DNA from: Erwinia aphidicola
GTDB lineage: Bacteria > Pseudomonadota > Gammaproteobacteria > Enterobacterales > Enterobacteriaceae
Length of the DNA stretch: 64,000 bases
Direction of reading: 5' to 3'
Assembly (NCBI RefSeq): GCF_014773485.1
Contig: NZ_JACXBP010000003.1
Coordinates: 186,001 to 250,000, forward strand
The notes below the pieces were generated by a model. It searched no databases and had not been told where the DNA came from. It saw only the letters and a list, made by a program, of their open reading frames with translations. Within the stretch, counting starts at the first letter, position 1. Each line of letters opens with the position of its first letter. Positions 61,201-64,000 of the stretch are shown in pieces. The position numbers were made by a program, and so were the translations under genes.

Positions 61201-64000
61201 TGCTGACGATCTGGTTGCCTGCGGCATCGCTGACGGTCACGGTGACCGTATTGCTCCCCTGCGGTAGCCCGCTGAGCGCCGATGGCGGCAGCGTTACGCT
61301 CCACTCGCCGGTGGCCGGGTTAACCGTCGCCGGGTAGTTCACGCCGTTCAGGCTCACGGTGACCACCTGGTCCGGCAGCGCCAGCCCGGTATTACCGCTC
61401 AGCACCTGCGGGGTTGTCGATTCGCCCAGGTTGAGGATGTTGTCGCCACCGAAGGCGGCATTAAATTCAATATTGTTCGGGAAGTTAACCTGCACGCCCA
61501 AATTGAGGCTGCTGGTCACCGAGTTGTTATTGGCATCGGTGACCACCACCGGATAACTGCCGTTAGCCACTCCGGCGAAATCAGCCGGAGGGATGGTGAT
61601 GCTCCAGCTGCCATCGGCTGCCACGGTGGTGTTGTAAGTATGGCCGTTAAAGGTGACGGTGAGCGGCGCGCCCACGGGCAGATTGAGGCTGGTACCGTTC
61701 ACGCTAACCGGTGACTGAGCCTCCTGCGCGTTGACCCAGTTATCTTCGCTGATCGGAGCAATGGCGAGGCTGGCGGCAGCCGGATCGAGAGCCACACTGA
61801 CCGAACCGCTGCTGGTGGCGACGTTGCCTGCTCTATCGGCAACGGTGGCGGAGTACGTTACCGTCTGGCCGTCGCTCAGGCCGCTGAGGGCGCTGGCCGG
61901 GATGGAGACGTGCCACAGCCCGCCCGCCAGCACCGTGGTGGTGTACTGCACCCCGTTGAAGGTCAGGGTCAGGGTTTGTCCGGCCTGCACGTGGGCGGCG
62001 GTGCCGCTCAGCTCCTGCGCCACATTCAGCTCTGCCCCCTGCAGAATATTATCCCCGGCGAAGCTGTTGAAGGTGATGGTTGGCTGATTGGCTGGCTGGG
62101 CGGCAAAGGTCACCTCGGTATAGGCCGTGCCCTGGTTACCGGCCGCATCGGTTGCCGTCACGGTGACCGGATAGCTGCCGTCAACGAGGGTAGCTTTGCT
62201 TTCCGGCGGAACCACCACGCTCCAGTCGCCGGAACCGTTGGTGGTAGTGGTCAGCGTCACGTCGCCAAACTTCACCTGAATAGTGCTGTTGGCTTCCGCC
62301 CGACCGCTGATGGTCAGGTTACCCGCCAGTTCAGCGGCGCTGACGTAGCCATCGCCGCTGACGGGGTTAACGCTAACGGCAGGCGGCAGCGTATCCACGT
62401 TGAGATTCAGCGGGTCGCTGCTGACCGTGTTGCCATATTTATCGCTGGCCGTTACCGTCAGCGAATTATTCCCCTGCTCAAGCTGCTGCAGCGCGGAAGC
62501 CGGAATATTGACGCTCCAGCTGCCGTTCGCGCCCACCGTCGCGGTGTAGGTCTGACCATCCAGCGTCACGGTGACGGTCTGGCCGCCGGTGCTAATGCCG
62601 GTCAGCGTCAACGCCTGGCCGACATCGGCGGCGTTGAGTGGGGCATCAGGAATATTCACCTCCAGCCCCGGAGGCTGGGTATCGACATTCACCTGGGTGG
62701 TGGTGGTGGTTTTGTTGCCTGCGGGATCGGTGACGGTCACCACCAGCGGCAGCTGCCCTTCAATCGGGGTTGAGACCGCATTGGCGGGCAGAGTGACGCT
62801 CCAGCTGCCGTTACTGTTAACCGTGCCGGTGTAGGTGTTGCCGTTGAACGTCACAGTGACGGTTTGGCCCGCCCCGCTCACGCCGGTGTTACCGGTGATG
62901 GTCTGACTGCTGCCCGCTTCCGCGCCGCTCAGCACCCCGTCGCCAAACGGCAGATCGATCCCGCCATTTGGCAGCGTGGTGTGGACGTCAACCGTCACGA
63001 CCGTACTGTTCTGCAAAGTGGTGCCGTTGGCCAGCGTGGCGGTCGCCACGATCAGGTTTGAGCCTTGCGGCAGGCTTTGCAGATCGGCAGACGGTACGCT
63101 GATGCTCCAGCTGCCGTTCGCTGCCGTGGTGGTGGTGTAAGCATGGCCGCCGAGGGTGACGGAAATCGCCGTGCCGGCTGGCAGACCGCTGGCCGTACCG
63201 GAAATGGTCAGCGCGCTTTGTGCTTCCGTGGCGTTAAGATAGCCATCGCCGCTGACAGGCGCAGTGATGCTGATGCTGCCGGTGGCATCGGGCTGTACGG
63301 TGAAATTGTGCGTATCGGTCGCCGTCTGACCGCTGGCGTTGGTGACGGTGGCGGAGAGGGTCGCGGTGCCGCTCGCCAGCGCCTGCAGCGCGCTGGCAGG
63401 AACCGAGACGCTCCAGCTGCCGTTGGCCTGCACGCTGGCGGTGTAGGAAACGCCGTTAAGGGTGATGGTGACCGTCTGCCCGGCCTGTACGTTGGTGGTG
63501 GTGCCGCTCAGCAGCTGGCTGGTCTGCTTTTCCGCGCCGTCCAGCACGTTATCCCCGGCAAAAGTGCCGATGGTCAGGGTGGGTACGCCGGGTACCACCG
63601 TTGGCTCAACGGTGAAATTATGCGTGTCGGTCGCCGTCTGGCCGCTGGCGTTGGTGACGGTGGCGGAGAAAGTGGCAGTCCCGCTCGCCAGCGCCTGCAG
63701 CGCGCTGGCAGGCACGGAAACGCTCCAGCTGCCGTTGGCCTGCACCACCGCCGTGTAATTCACGCCGTTAAGCGTGATAGTCACCGTCTGCCCGGCCTGC
63801 ACGTTGGTGGTGGTGCCACTCAGCAGCTGACTGGTCTGCTTTTCGCTGCCGTCAAGAATGTTATCCCCGGCGAAGTTGCCGATAGTCAGCGTCGGCGTGG
63901 TGGCAGGCGGATTTGTGCCGCCGTTGTTGTCATCGCCCCCGCCACCGCCGCCACCGCCCGCTAAGGCGCCGATGCCCACGCCGACTAATCCCAGCGCCCC
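46241..64000 (-). CDS. Giant BapA-like Ig-repeat surface adhesin (5' end beyond the window)
   Basis: At least 5,900 residues are encoded here and the frame is still open at the right edge, so the N-terminal domain is outside. Reading inward from the edge: a glycine-rich hinge with GALAGGGGGGGG, then about 55 Ig-like domains of roughly 100 residues, a Ser/Thr/Ala-rich linker (46745-46985) and a C-terminal type I secretion domain (46241-46745) with SSGNDTISVG and one RTX-like GGAGTDTLVL. Each Ig-like domain starts with a DG-x-L/I-N-x2-E element, has NGxxYTATV and GSWSV strands, and ends TDAAGN; the acidic loop may bind calcium, as in LapA and SiiE. BapA proteins are secreted by type I systems and build biofilm contacts. 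The bapBCD-like genes follow directly. No lapD or lapG is in the window. Confidence 0.93.
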   Translation of the reverse strand, partial: GALGLVGVGIGALAGGGGGGGGDDNNGGTNPPATTPTLTIGNFAGDNILDGSEKQTSQLLSGTTTNVQAGQTVTITLNGVNYTAVVQANGSWSVSVPASALQALASGTATFSATVTNASGQTATDTHNFTVEPTVVPGVPTLTIGTFAGDNVLDGAEKQTSQLLSGTTTNVQAGQTVTITLNGVSYTASVQANGSWSVSVPASALQALASGTATLSATVTNASGQTATDTHNFTVQPDATGSISITAPVSGDGYLNATEAQSALTISGTASGLPAGTAISVTLGGHAYTTTTAANGSWSISVPSADLQSLPQGSNLIVATATLANGTTLQNSTVVTVDVHTTLPNGGIDLPFGDGVLSGAEAGSSQTITGNTGVSGAGQTVTVTFNGNTYTGTVNSNGSWSVTLPANAVSTPIEGQLPLVVTVTDPAGNKTTTTTQVNVDTQPPGLEVNIPDAPLNAADVGQALTLTGISTGGQTVTVTLDGQTYTATVGANGSWSVNIPASALQQLEQGNNSLTVTASDKYGNTVSSDPLNLNVDTLPPAVSVNPVSGDGYVSAAELAGNLTISGRAEANSTIQVKFGDVTLTTTTNGSGDWSVVVPPESKATLVDGSYPVTVTATDAAGNQGTAYTEVTFAAQPANQPTITFNSFAGDNILQGAELNVAQELSGTAAHVQAGQTLTLTFNGVQYTTTVLAGGLWHVSIPASALSGLSDGQTVTYSATVADRAGNVATSSGSVSVALDPAAASLAIAPISEDNWVNAQEAQSPVSVNGTSLNLPVGAPLTVTFNGHTYNTTVAADGSWSITIPPADFAGVANGSYPVVVTDANNNSVTSSLNLGVQVNFPNNIEFNAAFGGDNILNLGESTTPQVLSGNTGLALPDQVVTVSLNGVNYPATVNPATGEWSVTLPPSALSGLPQGSNTVTVTVSDAAGNQIVSSTTVSVDTTPPTLSVGTIAGDGVINASEQNQPLALSGQAEALSTITVVINGVTYHSAADASGSWSVNVDPATLQGLSDGKYDISITARDSGGNETTVQAPIVIDTAPPVVTVAPVSGDGYLNAAEHNAALAIVGTTEPGAGVVVTINNVDYTATVAADGSWSANIPANVVSGLADGSYTVTVTATDSLGNMGSSSQPLTVIASAASLPVITVGAFAGDNIVDGAEKGLSQLMTGSTSNVQAGQVVTVTLNGNQYTGLVNADGSWSVLVPAAALANLANGTDSYTVSVSDVAGNPTSANGSFTVDNTFSAIAIGVISDDNMLSHNESLLPMAIHGFSRFVAAGSRVAVTFNGKEYLTTTNSDGSWTVNVPSADLVALPNGNLTVTATATDINGNTVTAQHSLDSSVTSELDLSINPPFGDALLNAAEAGSEQTLSGSTGVEGAGQTVSVVIAGITYTGTVDAQGNWSVSLPSAVLQSLPQGANSLSVTVADSAGNTSTATGNFTVDTVAPQVSVEALTGDNRINAAESGELQTLSGSGEVGDRITVTLNGETYTTTVGGTGSWSIDLPANALTALTNGSYPLQVTSTDTAGNSTTVTRTIEVDLTAPAVSVNPVSDGVINAAESGQPLVVTGSGEAGNVISVELNGTAFSAVVGTNGQWTLTIPGTYVAGVADGSYTLNVTATDPAGNTSSTSTPLAIDTGVPAIFVSNVTANNIVDGAEQQVAQIISGTVTNAEAGNTVIVTLNGESYTTMVQAGSPGSWQVELPASALSGLANGSYTLTVSITDQAGNTGSSSKTFTVDNTQPAIAFDPLSDDGYLNQQEAENGLAVSGSTLNIAEGSTVTFTFNGKTYSAQVQADGSWSTTIPAGDLTVLADGPFTATASVVAPNGTEVTSSSTLNVHINTLPQPTLEAPFGDSVLTNAEATAAAGQTLSGTTGETGNGQTVVVNIGGTDFNATVNSSGVWTLALTPEQLQALPTGQQNITVTATDVAGNSTTTTPVPVNIATELPPVTVGPVAEDGIINAAEHALPLDISGTTTAGNSVVVSLNGKTYEAVVDGDGNWSATIPANDVLALQNGGYPLTVTVSDPSGNQTVNSEVVQVQLTAPTYTLDPIAGDGIIDRAEAAQPLDITGTGTNGDTVSVTIGGQTLTTTVVNGAWSVTVPAETLGALPQGDNTVTVVVTAPNGNSASQNATVDVDTSISNQVLVNPVAGDDLINAAEATAGFNVTGSVPDGSTSVVVNFNGTNYPATVGPDGLWSATIPAGALNGVTDGSYTLTVTATTTAGDVATVTRPVGLDTTPPDFTVAPISTDGYLNAAEQGQPLTISGTGDSNDSVRVTLNGKVYTATVDGDGNWSVSVPPADLAALNNGDYTVSVAVKDGAGNISTQTPALTVDVAAPALTLNPPAGDNILNAAEQQEGITLSGSGERGASISVTLNNETYTTTVGPNGQWSLPLSADDLAALTNGNYPLSVTATDAAGNVTTQTTTLAVSVDAATLPTLTVNTFAGNNIVDGAEQHVSQVLSGTTTNVQEGQLVSVTLGGVTYTGVVQASGAWSMTIPASALEALSNGQQSYSVVVSDAAGNPATVSGSFEINNQLSGLAINPVSVDGYLNAEEAAQPLTISGTSANYTAGTQLTVAIGGASYLATVQADGSWSVTLPQNVVADFTDGTLPIVVSGPDAAGVTQTSSSSLVVIVDTLPVVAVNPPFGDGALNAQEATATQNITGSTGVTGDGQTVTLTLNGTTYTGIVAADGSWSVAVPATALAGLAQGDNSFSVVVSDAAGNSANTTQPFTVDTVAPTVTVAPVAGDGILNAAEQGADLAVSGRGEAGDTIVVTLNGVTYQGVQVNGNGDWTVSVPSADLQALADGSYTLSVMATDAAGNSNTTSSPLEVKAAAADLPTISINTFAGNDILDGAEQQSSQLLSGTTSNVEAGQTVSITLGTEVYSALVQADGSWSVSIPASTLQGLENGTTTIAAAVSDAAGNPVSASHDVTVNSLASGISIDPISNDGYLNASEAQEPLIVTGHTANVDAGSQLTLTINGQTFQATVGNGGAWSVVVPAAALAGLPDGPATVGVSVTDATGNLVNSSASLNVVVNTLPAVTVDVPFNDGALNASEAALTQTLNGTTGVSGNGQTVSVTIDGTQYSGTVDGNGNWSISLPSAVLQSFEQGSNTLQVTATDAAGNASTQPVSFNVDTVAPAITLNPIAGDGIINASEAGQPLTISGSTDNGSGPALEGQTVTVNFNGQTWTTTVGADGSWTLDIPAAALTGVTDGNYTLTATVTDQAGNPGSNSADVTLATAALQPTINTPFGDGYLNQDEAGAGQTLSGTTGTVGAGQQVSVNIGGTDYPATVDNNGNWTLNIPAATLQGLNEGNLPITVTVTDAAGNSGTVSSAAIVDLTPPDLVLNNVAGDNVINPTEIQQTITVSGSTSPDEVGQQVSIIFNGIQPAYIAIVQSDGSWSFDLPGSVTKTLANGDYTVTATLTDSAGNQTVQTETVTVRATAADLPLITIAPVSGDDYINSTEHNQPLLLSGTTSDGVPDGQTVTITLGGQTYTTTVTGGEWRFSVPAADVQQLADGAQQVSVSVTDRDGNIANDSQDFTVVAQPGNLPTITIDPVTSDDMVDYQESRSDLTITGSSQHIPAGQTITVTLNNKNYTATVDADGNWQATVPAADVQALPQDGNTVTATGNDVAQNVATDSQEFTVHTVPPLLTVDVGVGADNILSLAEALAGLLIEGTTLPNLNLTITVGAKVYNVLADADGNWSTTIPAADLLALVDGNVTVGVSVTDTNGNTTTSNVGIVVDVHDTPTLTLDLPFGDGLVSGVEAALAQTLTGTVSNLEVGTALVVTVGNLTFAGTVGADGTWSANIPAGALVGLGNGAVQVTVSTEAGLVNPASATASAELVLTTTLNPTINLPFVDGLLNVAEAGVAQTLTGTTGLIGAGQTISVTIGGTALTATVNDNGVWSATVSPAQLLALGNGNHEIVVTAGDAAGNSDSATLNFDAIVTALPTVSVGGLPLFGDGVLNAAEAALGGTLSGAITHAGGLAGLTVTVNVNGALLPATISADGTSWSLPLSAEVLQALPDGNWPISVTITDAVGNSSSANTSLVVAVHDIPAVTLVTPFVDGLLSIAEAGVAQLLSGSTGVTGAGQSVLVSINGGTAIAATVNANGDWSLNLTPDQLAGFGNGTKTVVVTATDSYGNESVLNGSYTAVLTAPVPTITNPFANDALGITQANGAITITGNTGVTGANQGVVLKVDVNGISYTGTVNSDGSWSVALPAGALSGLANGEHNLSVTVTDAAGNSASQTLGFYAYLTLPLPTVGVAFGDGYLNLNELTNGGTLTGTTGAVGAGQTVSVTLNGQTHAATVGTNGNWTLALTNAELSGIGQGSQNLSVTVTDPAGNSNTISEGFIVDTVAPAISGLTFAGDNTLSYLESLTTQTLTGTTNAADVGSTVTLTIGSQTLTGTVQANGSWSVNVSVAALAELATNLGAYSVSITDAAGNTATANGSVILDLTVPLTPSITLNPVTGDNIINTADGATTTLSGALQNATPGVGGTITITVNGTLVSTVTVNAIRADNNWTSAALSTAEFPQGTDTVVVTYTPTVGSPVTTTTTVLVDTVVPTLTIGDFAGADNVLNASEAAVSQAISGTASLTEVGRTVTVTLGGKTYTTVVQAGGTWSLNVPSADLQALGQNAQTINASISDAAGNVGTATHGIVVATTPPLIALNVLAQDNIINGVEATLQQLLTGTATGADGQTVGVYLGNTLLASAVVTDGVFSIPLAAAEIALLASGTNVLSVRVNDVNGNQGSAALTVSKVLNTLALAVDPLFDNGFLSKADLLVDHVITGTGTIGATVSLSLGGQNLTATVGQDGKWSLAIPSSALSGVTDGNLALNVVVSDAAGNSKTLAENVTAIINNVPVVPALTGLFGGDNLLNHAEALLGQTIGGTLNAVAGSTVTVTLGTKTYTTTVQAGGAWSVNIGATDLLSLATGNATLGVKVVDPAGNTASNSVTVGLLTAEPSITLNTIFGDGALNLNDVTNFASQLISGTVKNVAAGTIVNLNVGNIVSATATVNADGTFSTNLTQAQLQLLTGNPNLTVTASLQDAAGNTASASGGLAVNLTAPSLVLNQLQLFGDGVLNAADALLTQTISGTTTAGARVVVSVNSTQLVATADSDGKFSIALTPALLATLTDGNLNVGVSVTDAAGNTTSNSLSAIVGINNLPSVTLNPLFGDGVLSVAEALLGQTLSGHVNNVAAGTSVRINVGTTTLTATTDANGNFTAALAPSLLTTLLTGNLTVGVAVTDAYGNNASASVGVIIGVQSAPTIAVNTIFGDGVLSAGDLANAQLISGTSTNAVAGSTVTVVLGTHTYTTTVGSGGGWSLSVPKADLATLANGTQTAQVTLSDPYGNSATTSGTVSVIAQNAPTITIGTLFGDGGLNAVEALSAQTISGTATNAEGSTIAVKVGALTLNAIVAANGSWSVSVPSASLLALADGTQTITASLVNGAGNTANGSASVIVGTHVTPTVTLTNASVFTDHYLNLAEAGAAQTLSGTATNAVGGTVAVNIAGTVYNTTVGSNGSWSVSVPSSGLSAIADGSHTVAVTVTDRAGNSASTSTSFTAVTHSLPAVGVDAVTSLVNVLLTGLTISGGTLRLATGTTVSITLSQNGQSQTQTAVIDANGRYSAKFTGGLLTTLNLGALVTVAAVDAAGNPATTSTTLLLGSLLPVSSTVAAASLMAVAADDSLAVASTDTSSTSSKTSTTTEESSSTAHAVAAVHSTLVTDSDTSSTDAATTSTSATTSTAAAATTPVEADSDAYTIGGVTITLADGQVLHGDSVTGSSGNDTISVGSMDFSHIDGGAGTDTLVLNGEHLTLDLTSLGLKVEHIEIIDLGSAGNNSIKLDLNEALNITDKQTDDLLIKGTLGDQVTLANGDGGIWATTGQRTVGGQTYDVYHNSALSSENTLGDVLIQHNLQVHVI
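63299..63900 (-). repeat. Near-identical tandem pair of adhesin Ig-like units
   Basis: The first two Ig-like domains after the glycine hinge are almost the same at both DNA and protein level, offset by 312 bases (104 codons): the run beginning TGAAATT at 63301 recurs at 63613. Other domains in the protein are far more diverged, so this pair is a recent duplication. Confidence 0.85.

Noticed and set aside
46241..63980. Possible CRISPR array or satellite because of the regular 300-bp period
   Set aside because: The period is codon-phased and encodes diverged Ig-like domains in one long frame.

Overview
The window is a chromosomal segment of a Gram-negative enterobacterium, most likely Erwiniaceae (Erwinia or Pantoea-like). 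The backbone matches the Escherichia coli order setB-yeiW-yeiP-yeiR-lpxT-mepS-pdeN-yejABEF-yejG-bcr-rsuA-radD-rplY-yejK-yejL-yejM-proL, then yojI-alkB-apbE-ompC-micF. The Erwiniaceae placement is an inference from divergence, the accessory genes and a dispersed intergenic repeat; the sequence shows no species marker.

Layout. 0.2-18.5 kb is conserved core: sugar efflux, an EF-P paralogue, a COG0523 GTPase, a lipid A phosphotransferase, a murein endopeptidase, a c-di-GMP phosphodiesterase, the Yej peptide importer, and the rsuA-bcr, radD and rplY genes. An extra orphan fimbrial-like gene sits at 2.6-2.9 kb. Between rplY and yejK (18.6-24.3 kb) lies a foreign-looking, AT-richer island: a clavaminate-synthase-like Fe(II)/2-oxoglutarate oxygenase, a DHA2-type MFS exporter and two ATP-grasp ligases in one apparent operon. 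It is bracketed by inverted copies of a repeat with an IS-like end. It looks like a small non-NRPS pathway that hydroxylates an amino acid, ligates it into a di- or tripeptide and exports it.

24.4-29.5 kb returns to core (yejK, yejL, yejM, tRNA-Pro) and adds small orphan genes and a Sfp/EntD-type phosphopantetheinyl transferase. 29.7-35.1 kb is a six-gene operon (flavin monooxygenase, M20 amidohydrolase, amino-acid-type ABC importer, GNAT acetyltransferase). Its gene content matches the Bacillus subtilis yxe/ytm S-substituted-cysteine salvage operons. 35.2-41 kb holds yojI, alkB, apbE, two very small genes, the OmpC-type porin and a divergent micF sRNA.

41.1-64 kb is one secretion/adhesion locus on the minus strand: a giant BapA-like surface protein (over 5,900 residues in the window, N-terminus beyond the right edge) followed by its type I secretion system (TolC-like channel, ABC ATPase, HlyD-like adaptor). 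This is the bapABCD order. The adhesin is a chain of roughly 55 Ig-like domains of about 100 residues. In its N-terminal half the domain types recur in a fixed order, giving a higher-order period of about 1.5 kb.

A family of hairpin repeats with arms GGGGCGACC/GGTCGCCCC (and variants) sits at gene 3' ends throughout and in two places supplies or abuts the stop codon of the neighbouring gene.
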